From: a virus
Direction: 5' to 3' (one strand)
IMG/VR virus record: IMGVR_UViG_3300007963_000018
Coordinates: 1-37,713 of that record
DNA: 37,713 bases
Part shown: positions 17,534 through 25,146 of the stretch, one piece after another
How positions within the stretch are numbered: position 1 is the stretch's first letter
How the letters are laid out: the number at the start of each line of letters is the position of its first letter
Notes under the pieces: model-generated
Databases searched by the model: none
What the model was told of the DNA's origin: nothing
The model's input: the letters and a program-made list of their open reading frames with translations, nothing else
Program-made: the position numbers and the translations under genes

Positions 17534-18414
17534 TACTTCGTCGCTTTCTTTTCCATCTTGATGAGGAACGGATATAGCTTGCTTTCGCCGCTGCCCTTGC
17601 CATCCCCCTCACTCGGCCCCTCAATCGGGAGGCTTTCAATTTCCTTCATGGTCACAGGCAGATTAGGATTCATCGCCCACTCCACCTTGTTGTCCTCGCT
17701 CCACTTCCACATCCGAGCCACTGGCACACATAAGTTGTAGTCACTGCCAGCACCACGCACGATCATGCCAATATATTTCCCCGCATCATTGGCCATGACA
17801 CCGCCACTGCTGCCCGGATAGGCCGGGGCCGTGGTCTGCATGAACGGAACCTTGAACAGAATGCGCCCGTGCGCGGACAACACTCCCTCGCTGTAAGAGT
17901 TGCTGCCATCCCCGCCAAGGAAACTGCCGCAATGATGGATGTGCGTCCCAATGCGCGGCAACTTGCCGTCCTTCGGATAGAACTCCGTAGTCGCATCCGC
18001 CTTGAAATCCTCACTCAAGACCAACATTAGGCATAGGTCATGCTTATTGGCTGGGGAGTAGCGAATGATCTTCGCGTCCACCACCACTTCACCCGTGCGA
18101 CGGCCATCCTTGTTCCGCAGTTCGCGCACCAGCTTCGGGTCTTCAAAGGTGATCTGCTTGGTCGGCTTGCCGTTCACGATGCGTTCCTCCACTTTGCGAA
18201 GATGCTCCACTACATGACCAGCACTCCAAGCGAACCACACATCCTTCCCGTCCACCTTGCGAACGTACAGGTTGCCGCTGCCTTCAGACTTCTGGTATCC
18301 CAGTTCCGCACGAACCGTGACACTGATCTTGTTAAGGTACTCAGGGACGTACCGCTCTGCTGCACAAAGAGTCATGCCCCCCAGCAGCCACATAGTTGCA
18401 ATGATAGCTTTCAT
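17533..18414 (-). CDS. Secreted trypsin-like serine protease, 293 aa
   Basis: All three chymotrypsin-fold landmarks are visible: His67 in WSAGHVVEHL, Asp126 in KHDLCLMLV, and Ser203 in PGSSGG. Residues 1-19 (MKAIIATMWLLGGMTLCAA) form a classic signal peptide with likely cleavage before ERYVPEY, so the enzyme should leave the cytoplasm or sit in the virion. A GTG further upstream (18444) would extend the frame, but the ATG at 18414 overlaps the upstream stop as ATGA and starts exactly at the signal peptide, so I chose it. It lies between a His-rich collar gene and the nozzle gene, inside a structural operon. Possible roles are virion protein maturation, degradation of host surface proteins, or lysis; none is proven. 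Confidence 0.9.
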   Translation of the reverse strand: MKAIIATMWLLGGMTLCAAERYVPEYLNKISVTVRAELGYQKSEGSGNLYVRKVDGKDVWFAWSAGHVVEHLRKVEERIVNGKPTKQITFEDPKLVRELRNKDGRRTGEVVVDAKIIRYSPANKHDLCLMLVLSEDFKADATTEFYPKDGKLPRIGTHIHHCGSFLGGDGSNSYSEGVLSAHGRILFKVPFMQTTAPAYPGSSGGVMANDAGKYIGMIVRGAGSDYNLCVPVARMWKWSEDNKVEWAMNPNLPVTMKEIESLPIEGPSEGDGKGSGESKLYPFLIKMEKKATK

Positions 18415-19352
18415 GTCTTTATTAAAAATTTCAAACAGAGCCACGGACTCATGTTGTCATGCTCTCCTCCGCTGCCAGTGCTGCCAACACTGATGTTGGA
18501 TGAGCCACTGGAAATCGTGATGCCTGTCGTATTGCTGTCTAGGCTTATCCCTGTTGTTCCGCTGTCAATTGTGATGTCTTCAACATCCTGACTCTGCGTA
18601 GTTAAACTTGTTGAATTAGTGCCGCCAACGTCGTAGTAGCCTGTGCTTCCATAGCTATGTTCATTTAACGAAGTTAGGACGGTCTGCGATGAAGACCCAC
18701 TCTCATAACTGATCGTAGTATCATAGGCTGAGTACTCATTTACAGAGTGCTGGTGGTTTGAGTTACTTATGCTATGGGTGTGCCCGTCGATGGAGTGCGT
18801 GTGTCCGCTGTAGTCAGTAACGTCATGCGTGTGCCCGCTGTCGTTTAAGGTGTGGCTGTGCCCGCTGTCGCTCAATGAATGGCTGTGCCCGCTGTCTGTT
18901 ACGGCATGGCTGTGCGACGGCAACTGCGCCGTTGTCAATTCCACTCCCTCAACACCGCCCGTGTTCCCAAGGGATCGGGCGGTTAAGCTGCTGCCCGTAC
19001 CTGCACCAATAGGCATTCGCCCACGCAGGTCAGGCAACAGGCTGCGACCATTCCCGCCCGTGCCGTACAAGCCGTTGAGTACCGTGTTCAGGTCTGAGTA
19101 ACTTGCACTCACTTCATCTCCATTGCATTCAAGCCACCCTGCCGGGATGCTGGCCCCGCCATAGCTGATGACGGTTCCAACCGGACTCCCTGCGTTTTCT
19201 CCAGCCAAATCCGCTAACTCAACAGCGTTCTGTCCCTGCAACTGAGCGTACAACTTGCCATCCTTGGCAAAGATTTGCGCCTGATTGCTGCCTGTCGGCC
19301 CCACATCGTGTGAGGCGTTCAGGTTGGTCACGCTGACTCGTCGGACTAGCAT
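18411..19352 (-). CDS. His-rich tail collar / fibre tip protein, 313 aa
   Basis: Residues about 58-145 hold the tail-collar domain (PVGTVISYGG, AGWLECNGDEVS, LLPDLRGRMPIGAG, LTTAQLPSHSHAV). A tract with about eight His-x-His motifs in a roughly nine-residue rhythm (SGHSHSL, SGHSHTL, SGHTHDV, DGHTHSI and so on) follows, then a Ser/Thr/Gly-rich beta-repeat region, and the family ending NMSPWLCLKFLIKT. Iron or zinc bound by HxH tracts staples trimeric fibre tips in T4 gp37-like proteins, so a receptor-binding tip is plausible. The start abuts the stop of the 64-aa gene and has a GGAGAG site. It is a paralogue of the 275-aa collar protein. Confidence 0.9.
   Translation of the reverse strand: MLVRRVSVTNLNASHDVGPTGSNQAQIFAKDGKLYAQLQGQNAVELADLAGENAGSPVGTVISYGGASIPAGWLECNGDEVSASYSDLNTVLNGLYGTGGNGRSLLPDLRGRMPIGAGTGSSLTARSLGNTGGVEGVELTTAQLPSHSHAVTDSGHSHSLSDSGHSHTLNDSGHTHDVTDYSGHTHSIDGHTHSISNSNHQHSVNEYSAYDTTISYESGSSSQTVLTSLNEHSYGSTGYYDVGGTNSTSLTTQSQDVEDITIDSGTTGISLDSNTTGITISSGSSNISVGSTGSGGEHDNMSPWLCLKFLIKT
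18749..18914 (-). repeat. Degenerate ~27-bp repeats encoding HxH motifs
   Basis: Within the collar gene, units of about 27 bases encode xDSGHSHxL-type peptides. On the plus strand they appear as recurring GTGTGCCCGCTGT or GCTGTGCCCGCTGT segments. The repeats decay toward the 3' end of the gene. They form the metal-binding-type histidine tract. Confidence 0.8.
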
Positions 19353-19547
19353 TTACTCTCCACCCGAGTTATCCAAAATTTCCAATTCTCCAGCCTCCAC
19401 CAACTTCATCAATTCTGCGTAATCAGTGTTGTTCGGGTCTGTGGGAATGAAATAGATAGCACCGTCCACGTTAACCTTAATCGTTTGATTCTTGGGCAGT
19501 CCCTCAAGGTTAACGTATTCAGCCGATGTAATGTTTAGCCTAGCCAT
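19353..19547 (-). CDS. Small fibre-associated hypothetical protein, 64 aa
   Basis: An acidic, soluble 64-aa protein (MARLNITSAEYVNLEGLP...) lies between the long tail fibre and the His-rich collar gene, one base after the first and directly abutting the second. A GGAGA ribosome site lies six bases before the ATG and decides the start. The composition (VNVDGAIYFIPTDP, then a helix AELMKLVEAGELEI) suggests a small alpha/beta fold. Position suggests a fibre chaperone or a small virion part, but no family is recognised. Confidence 0.75.
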   Translation of the reverse strand: MARLNITSAEYVNLEGLPKNQTIKVNVDGAIYFIPTDPNNTDYAELMKLVEAGELEILDNSGGE

Positions 19548-19548
19548 G

Positions 19549-22500
19549 TTAAATCTCCGCTTCAGCGTTTCCTACGGCAGACCAACCATCATTCCCGCCA
19601 GCTGATACTGCCCCGCACAGGCCGCGAAAACCATTCCCACCGCCACTGGCGGTTGCCCAGTTGCTTATAGGAAAACGGGTGCTGAATGAACTTGCTGATG
19701 AATCCACATTAAGGGTTGGGGATGCTCTCATCTCCGTGGAGAACTGAACACTGCCGCTAGTGTACCATGCTGCCCCCTCACTGTGTCCATACCATCCAGA
19801 GTGCCATGTCTGATAATACCGCTCACACTTCGATAAGTCCTCTGCGTAGGTATCATGGGTGAAATCCGTAGCAGATGAACCAATCTCGATCTTAACTCCC
19901 GTTAGGTGGAAGGTAGCACCAGAGGTTTCTGCCCATTGCGTCTGGCCGTTTACGAAAATTTTATTAGCAGCCTCCCATGTATCCGCAGAAGTAAACTCCT
20001 TGTAAGCCTCCGCGTAGAGCGTCCAATCAATGTAGCACGCGCAGTTAGTCCCCGTACCCCAAGTGCCATCGGTGGGAAGTGCTATGGTTTTCGTAACCTC
20101 AGTCCAAGTGTCAGCGGTTAACGTGTAGCTTGTGCCGTAACACTTTCCGCCATCACTCGACCTTACGGCTAGGGTGTAGTCTCCCGCGACACTGGACATT
20201 GCCCGAAAAGAAATAGTTATGGTCTGTGCGTCAGAAGTGCCGCTGCAAGTTGCCTCCCAATCCCAGCCTTCTGGGCGGTACTCGATAGCCACAAAGTCAG
20301 TGCCACTCCCCATCCCGCTCGCCTCGTAGTCAGACGGCGCAGTAACCTTTAAAGAGTTTACGAAGCCAGCAGGGTGTGTCGAAGCTTGTTCTTGTGTGAA
20401 CGACCCAGTTCCCATCCCGCCTTGGTTAGTCCTCAGTTGAAACCTGTCTACGAGATACTTGGAGTCGGCATCTGAACTTGATGAGGTTCCCCTCTGCGAA
20501 ATCCGCATCCCTCCGTTGATGACTATATTCGGCATGACGCCACCCCCGCCAGAGGCGGCCCATGTTAAGCCGCCCGTGTTGCCGCTTTGCTTTTGGAGGA
20601 ACTGGCCGTCACTCCCTGCATTGCTAACCTTCAGATTGGCTTCATCTACAACGTCATCTGCAATAGTCAACGCACCTGACCCCGTGACTTCTCCTGTGTG
20701 AGTGCCGCCGCCGACTGCACCCCAAGACGTTCCATCGTGTCCCTCAAATTCAGCGGTATCAGTGTTGAACCTAAAGTAGCCAGCGTCTCCGCTGTCCGGT
20801 CTGGCTGAAGTTCCTCCCGCTGGCAGAACTGCGGCGTCACCGGAGACGGCCCCAGCCTCGGCTGAGTACCTTAATATGTAGTCATCATCGTGGTCGTGGC
20901 CGCCAGCCGCTTTGGCGTTCCACGTTGCAGCGGATGAAATTGAGGAGTCGGGAATGTTCGACAACCCCAAAGTGATTGAGCCACTTGATGTGACGGGCGA
21001 GCCTGAGTCAACGTCGATCCCGTCCGTACCAGTTATCCCAACGCTGGTGACTGTGCCGCTCGCACCGCTGCTCCCGTCCGCAGCCGCTGTCACCCGACCT
21101 TGAGCGTCCACGCTAATGTTTGCGTTTGTGTACGAGCCTGCGCTCACACTTGTGTCCGCCAGTTTGTCGGCGGTGACAGCATCGTCAGCGATGTTAGCTG
21201 TCGGAAGGCTGCCGGTCACATCATTGGCTAGGTCTATCTGATTCCGAGTAATCTCCTGTCCACTGATAGTTAGATAGTCTGGCGTCCCGGCGAGCGTGAC
21301 GTTCGTTGAATTATCAGTCCCGCTGGCGTCCACCCCCAAAGTCGTTCTAGCCGCAGCGGCATCAGCGTCATCAACCAACGTCTTGCCAAAGTCCGAAATA
21401 GTTGTTGAGGCGGGGAGGGATAGGGTTTTGATGTCGGCGTCTACCTCCGAATCCATCAGCGCACCAGCGGCGGTGACGTTGGCTGTGTCCGTTACATCTG
21501 CCCCAGCCTCTATCCCGTCCAGCTTTGTCTTATCGCCGTCAGCAAAAGCACCTTCAGACGGCTTTTCTTGTAAGGTGGAAATTGTGACTCCCTTAACCCC
21601 TGCCAAGTCAGTCAACTCCGAATCCATTAGCGCACCAGCCGCAGTGACGTTGGCTGTGTCAGTCACATCCGCGCTGGACTCAATGCCGTCTAGCTTCGTC
21701 TTGTCCTCATCCGTCATCGCACCCCACGCAGAGGTAGTGGCTGCGGGAATGGAGGCATCATCGCCCGAACTGGAGGCGACTGTTAGCGATGTCCCGTCAG
21801 CCGATGCTGATAAGTTTGTCGTGCCACCGCCGCCGCCGCCGCCAGTGCTGTCCGTGTCCGGCCCCCAGCTTGAGCCATCCCACTTCAGCACCTGCCCCGT
21901 GCTGGGCGAGGTAGTGTCTACGTCTGAGAGGTCAGATAGGGCCGCATTAAGTTTTGCGCCCGTCACAGCATCGTCAGCAATTTTTGCCGTCTGCACGGCG
22001 GCAGTTTGAATGGTTGCTGTGCCTACCACATTGTCCTGCAACTCAGAAGCGCCTACCGAGTCGGCTCCAAGCTGGCCCGCAAAAATACAATCGGCGGAAA
22101 TCTTATTTGTAGTAATGGCACCGTTGGCGATCTTGGCTTCGGTCACGGCAGCGTCAATGATGGCCGCAGCGTCTACTGCATCGTCTGCCAATTCGCTGGC
22201 CCCCACAGCATTCGCCCCGATTTGACCAGAGCCAATAGAGTCGTTGGCTATCTTGACCTGAGTCACAGAACCGTCAATGATGGCCGCAGTGTCCACTGAA
22301 TTGTCGGCCAACTCATCGGCCCCTACGGCATTCGTCCCGATTTGATCGATACCAATACAGTTCGTAGCGATTTTGGCAGTAGTTATAGCACCGCCAGCGA
22401 TCATATCAGTTTGAACAGCACCACTAGCTATCGTTAGTGCTGTGCTCCCAGTGACATCGCCTGTGTGGCTGGCGTTTGTAACTTTAGCGGTGTTAGCGGT

Positions 22501-22836
22501 GACTGCGCTGTTGTTGGCCACCTCGGTGTCAAAATCAGAAACCTCACTGGCCGTATGGGAGTGGCTAGACGACGCCCAAGCCGGAGTAAACCAAGTGGTG
22601 TTGTTGTCTGTCCCATCGACCTTCTTCAATAGCTGGTCAGTCGTGCCTCCGCTGGGAACCCCTAAACCATCAGCACCATCAGCACCGTCACTTCCTGCTG
22701 GGCCTTGGGGGCCGACTCCGCCATCAGCACCGGCAGGGCCAGCAGGGCCAGTATGGACGCTAGTTGTAGCTGCCCGTGCAACTGACCCTGAAAATTTTGA
22801 ACCGTCTGAATCCGATTTAGAAATTATCTTTGACAT
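19549..22836 (-). CDS. Long tail fibre protein with collagen-like and degenerate repeats, 1095 aa
   Basis: Residues 30-57 are collagen-like Gly-x-y triplets (GPAGPAG... GPQGPAG...) with one break at 39-40. Residues about 120-300 are tandem fibre repeats (TAKIANxxIGxxQIGxNAVGASELADxxV). Residues about 370-480 hold two near copies of DKTKLDGIExxADVTDTANVTAAGALMDSE. LKWDGSSWGP-type stem motifs recur. The last 320 residues start at MPNIVINGGMRISQRG and form a beta-rich, carbohydrate-binding-like head ending in an AEDLSKCERYYQTW motif typical of fibre C-termini. It is the first gene of the minus-strand tail operon and the likely host-recognition fibre. The ATG lacks a good Shine-Dalgarno sequence. 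The start codons of this gene and the divergent terminase gene are only eight bases apart. Confidence 0.9.
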   Translation of the reverse strand: MSKIISKSDSDGSKFSGSVARAATTSVHTGPAGPAGADGGVGPQGPAGSDGADGADGLGVPSGGTTDQLLKKVDGTDNNTTWFTPAWASSSHSHTASEVSDFDTEVANNSAVTANTAKVTNASHTGDVTGSTALTIASGAVQTDMIAGGAITTAKIATNCIGIDQIGTNAVGADELADNSVDTAAIIDGSVTQVKIANDSIGSGQIGANAVGASELADDAVDAAAIIDAAVTEAKIANGAITTNKISADCIFAGQLGADSVGASELQDNVVGTATIQTAAVQTAKIADDAVTGAKLNAALSDLSDVDTTSPSTGQVLKWDGSSWGPDTDSTGGGGGGGTTNLSASADGTSLTVASSSGDDASIPAATTSAWGAMTDEDKTKLDGIESSADVTDTANVTAAGALMDSELTDLAGVKGVTISTLQEKPSEGAFADGDKTKLDGIEAGADVTDTANVTAAGALMDSEVDADIKTLSLPASTTISDFGKTLVDDADAAAARTTLGVDASGTDNSTNVTLAGTPDYLTISGQEITRNQIDLANDVTGSLPTANIADDAVTADKLADTSVSAGSYTNANISVDAQGRVTAAADGSSGASGTVTSVGITGTDGIDVDSGSPVTSSGSITLGLSNIPDSSISSAATWNAKAAGGHDHDDDYILRYSAEAGAVSGDAAVLPAGGTSARPDSGDAGYFRFNTDTAEFEGHDGTSWGAVGGGTHTGEVTGSGALTIADDVVDEANLKVSNAGSDGQFLQKQSGNTGGLTWAASGGGGVMPNIVINGGMRISQRGTSSSSDADSKYLVDRFQLRTNQGGMGTGSFTQEQASTHPAGFVNSLKVTAPSDYEASGMGSGTDFVAIEYRPEGWDWEATCSGTSDAQTITISFRAMSSVAGDYTLAVRSSDGGKCYGTSYTLTADTWTEVTKTIALPTDGTWGTGTNCACYIDWTLYAEAYKEFTSADTWEAANKIFVNGQTQWAETSGATFHLTGVKIEIGSSATDFTHDTYAEDLSKCERYYQTWHSGWYGHSEGAAWYTSGSVQFSTEMRASPTLNVDSSASSFSTRFPISNWATASGGGNGFRGLCGAVSAGGNDGWSAVGNAEAEI

Positions 22837-22844
22837 AGGACAAC

Positions 22845-24581
22845 GTGCGCAACAACCGCTTGACCATAGGTATAGTATCCTTTAACGATACAGTCAAGTT
22901 GGGTGACACAAAATATGGCATGAATTTTGACCACCCCGTTTCCGATCTGGAAGCGGAGTTGTATGCGTTCCGCATTGGCCTCACACCGGACGAGGGTGGA
23001 CTGGGAAAGTTCGGGCATTTCCAGAACGCGGCCAACTTGATCTGGCCAGACCTAATTTGGAACCCTTGGCTTGAGAGGCAGATTGAGTCCATGTGCGAGA
23101 ATGATTGGGTTTCTTGGACTGGCTGCGCGGCCAGCGGGAAAACATACGGGTCGGCTCTGTACTGTATGCTTTGGTGGATCGCAGACCCGCAGCACTCAAG
23201 CGTTATACTCACCTCCACCACTGCCAAGATGATTAGAAAAAGGGCGTGGGCGAACATCCAGCACTTGTGGAGGTCGGCGCAGGGGCAGTTCCCCGGAAAC
23301 ATGGTGGACTCGAAGACTACATTGCAGTCCGTAAAAGGTGACGACAAGAACGCCATCTTTGCCGTAGCTGTGCTGGACGGCTCCACCTCCAAGGCTGTCG
23401 CAAACATCCAAGGCATTCACTCCGAGCGCATTCTCGCCATCGTGGATGAGGCGACGGATACGCCAGAGGCTGCTTTCATGGCTACGGCCAACTTGTCAAA
23501 AGGTTGCCGGGAGTTCCAGTTCCTAGCAATCGGGAACCCTCACTCTACTCTGGACGAGCATGGTCGGTTTTCTGAGCCTGCTGACGGGTGGGACAGCGTG
23601 TCTATTGACACACAGGAGTGGGCAACAAAGAGGGGTGTTTGTGTCAGGTTTGATGGCCTTCAGTCACCAAATATCAAGGCAGGGAAAACGAAGTGGGAGT
23701 TTCTGATTACTCAAGATCAGGTTGATTCATCCCGTAAATATGAGGGGGAAAACTCCCCTCGCTACTGGAAATACTCTCGCGGCTTCTGGCCACGGGAAGG
23801 TGTCGTGTCAACCGTCCTGTCGGAAACCATGTGTCACAAGTACAGAGTTAGGGATAGGCATACGTTCATATCGCGATCTGAAATGATAGCTGGCCTTGAC
23901 CCCGCATTCGGAGGGGATCGCTGCATACTTCGCTTCGCTAAGTACGGCGACCTTGACGGGGGACTCATGGGGGTGGAATTCACTGAAATAATAACAATCA
24001 AGTTGGACGCCAGCGCGGCAGAACCGATACACTTCCAGATAGCGAAGTCAGTAAAACAGGAATGCATCTCCCGTGGGGTCGAGCCGCGCAATCTGGCTAT
24101 TGACGCGACTGGAGAGGGAGGCGGACTATGCGACATTATCAGCAAAGAATGGTCACCAGACATTATGCGCGTCGAGTTCGGGGGGAAGCCGAGCAGCCTT
24201 CCTGTTTCTACGGAGGACAGGCGTCCAAGCCATGAGGCGTACACGAACAGGGTCACTGAGTTGTGGTTCTCGGTTCGCGAGTGGGTGATACGAGAGCAGG
24301 TAAGGGGCATGGACAACGGAACCATTGTCGAATTCTGCCAGAGAATGTTCGACGACCAGAGGAGAAAGATAGTGGTAGAGCGGAAGGTTGACATGAAGGG
24401 GCGCACTGGGCAGTCCCCCGATTTAGCCGACGCCGCTGCCCTGATTATAGAGGTGGCAAGGAATCTAGGAGCAGGACGGTTGCATAAAGAAACGCGATCT
24501 GATAAAGATTGGCTTACTTTATCGCTAAAGTACGACTCTCTATACAACCCAGAAAACTTGTATGCAAGCGTGGAAGAATAA
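22845..24581 (+). CDS. terL: Terminase large subunit, 578 aa
   Basis: The DNA-packaging motor. The ATPase domain shows Walker A GCAASGKT (residues 93-100) and Walker B ILAIVDEA with Asp201-Glu202. The nuclease domain shows GLDPAFGGD (Asp352), LAIDATGEGGG (Asp420) and SPDLADAAAL (Asp526/Asp529), the expected RNase H-like acidic residues. Length is normal for the family. The GTG at 22845 has an AGGA site four bases upstream. The first ATG, at 22920 (residue 26), would instead leave room for a divergent promoter, and I cannot decide between them. It heads the plus-strand packaging operon and overlaps the next gene by 20 bases. No small terminase subunit is recognised nearby. Confidence 0.95.
   Translation: MRNNRLTIGIVSFNDTVKLGDTKYGMNFDHPVSDLEAELYAFRIGLTPDEGGLGKFGHFQNAANLIWPDLIWNPWLERQIESMCENDWVSWTGCAASGKTYGSALYCMLWWIADPQHSSVILTSTTAKMIRKRAWANIQHLWRSAQGQFPGNMVDSKTTLQSVKGDDKNAIFAVAVLDGSTSKAVANIQGIHSERILAIVDEATDTPEAAFMATANLSKGCREFQFLAIGNPHSTLDEHGRFSEPADGWDSVSIDTQEWATKRGVCVRFDGLQSPNIKAGKTKWEFLITQDQVDSSRKYEGENSPRYWKYSRGFWPREGVVSTVLSETMCHKYRVRDRHTFISRSEMIAGLDPAFGGDRCILRFAKYGDLDGGLMGVEFTEIITIKLDASAAEPIHFQIAKSVKQECISRGVEPRNLAIDATGEGGGLCDIISKEWSPDIMRVEFGGKPSSLPVSTEDRRPSHEAYTNRVTELWFSVREWVIREQVRGMDNGTIVEFCQRMFDDQRRKIVVERKVDMKGRTGQSPDLADAAALIIEVARNLGAGRLHKETRSDKDWLTLSLKYDSLYNPENLYASVEE
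22869..22897 (-). promoter_or_regulatory. Candidate sigma70-type promoter for the tail operon
   Basis: On the minus strand TTGACT (22897-22892) is followed, after exactly 17 bases, by TATACC (22874-22869). These match the -35 and -10 consensus at five and four of six positions. Transcription would start near 22862 and give a leader of about 25 bases before the fibre ATG at 22836. The site lies inside the first codons of the divergent terminase frame if its GTG at 22845 is used. A plus-strand TATAGT at 22871-22876 overlaps it and could serve the terminase operon, but its -35 is poor. Confidence 0.55.
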
Positions 24582-25146
24582 GAGCAGCACCCCTTTTGGT
24601 GGGTGGCGTTATTACCAGAAAGAAACAGGCCAGCTTATTAAGGCCAATAATTGGAGTGCGCTGATTAACGCAGTTTACGATCACAGGGTTGCGAACGAGT
24701 TGCCGGTCGATCCGGGGTTAGAGGGGGAGATTGAGGAGTTCATGTGCCATGAAGTGCCGGATGGGTGCGAGGAGGCAAGGAAGGGGCCAACGAGAGCGAT
24801 CAATTTTAATGATGTGGTCACCTTCACGAAGACATTGGTTGAGACGTTTTTGCGCGGGAACCCTCGCGTGGATCAATCAGAGGCTGATCGACGCGCAAAA
24901 ATATGCGGGCACTGCCCGGACAATATCGACGCCGAAGGGTGCAAGTCGTGCAAAAGGGGTGCGCTGGAAAAGCTAGTGTCGAGGCTGTCGGGCGATAGGC
25001 AGACAAAGGGTGACGAATTGTTAAAAAGTTGCAGGCATTGTGGATGCTTTAATCGTGCGCAGGTCTGGTTCCCATTGGATATTTTACAGAAAAACCAACG
25101 CGATGAGGTGCGTGACGCCTTACCGCAGAAATGCTGGAAAAAATAA
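24562..25146 (+). CDS. Cysteine-rich zinc-ribbon-like protein, 194 aa
   Basis: The C-terminal half has clustered cysteines. Cys115-x2-Cys118 and Cys127-x2-Cys130 form one likely zinc site; Cys157-x2-Cys160-x-Cys162 and Cys191 form a second. The N-terminal half (FGGWRYYQKETGQLIKA, then a helical stretch) is globular, with no membrane segment. It starts 20 bases inside the terminase gene and its stop overlaps the portal start (TAATG), so the three genes are co-translated. Location between packaging motor and portal suggests a packaging or DNA-binding role, possibly that of a small terminase or adaptor, but no family is firmly recognised. Confidence 0.75.
   Translation: MQAWKNKSSTPFGGWRYYQKETGQLIKANNWSALINAVYDHRVANELPVDPGLEGEIEEFMCHEVPDGCEEARKGPTRAINFNDVVTFTKTLVETFLRGNPRVDQSEADRRAKICGHCPDNIDAEGCKSCKRGALEKLVSRLSGDRQTKGDELLKSCRHCGCFNRAQVWFPLDILQKNQRDEVRDALPQKCWKK

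Noticed and set aside
21296-22009. A 237-codon plus-strand open frame opposite the tail fibre
   Set aside because: It mirrors the repetitive fibre coding sequence. Its Val/Ser/Pro composition follows from the antisense of the repeats.
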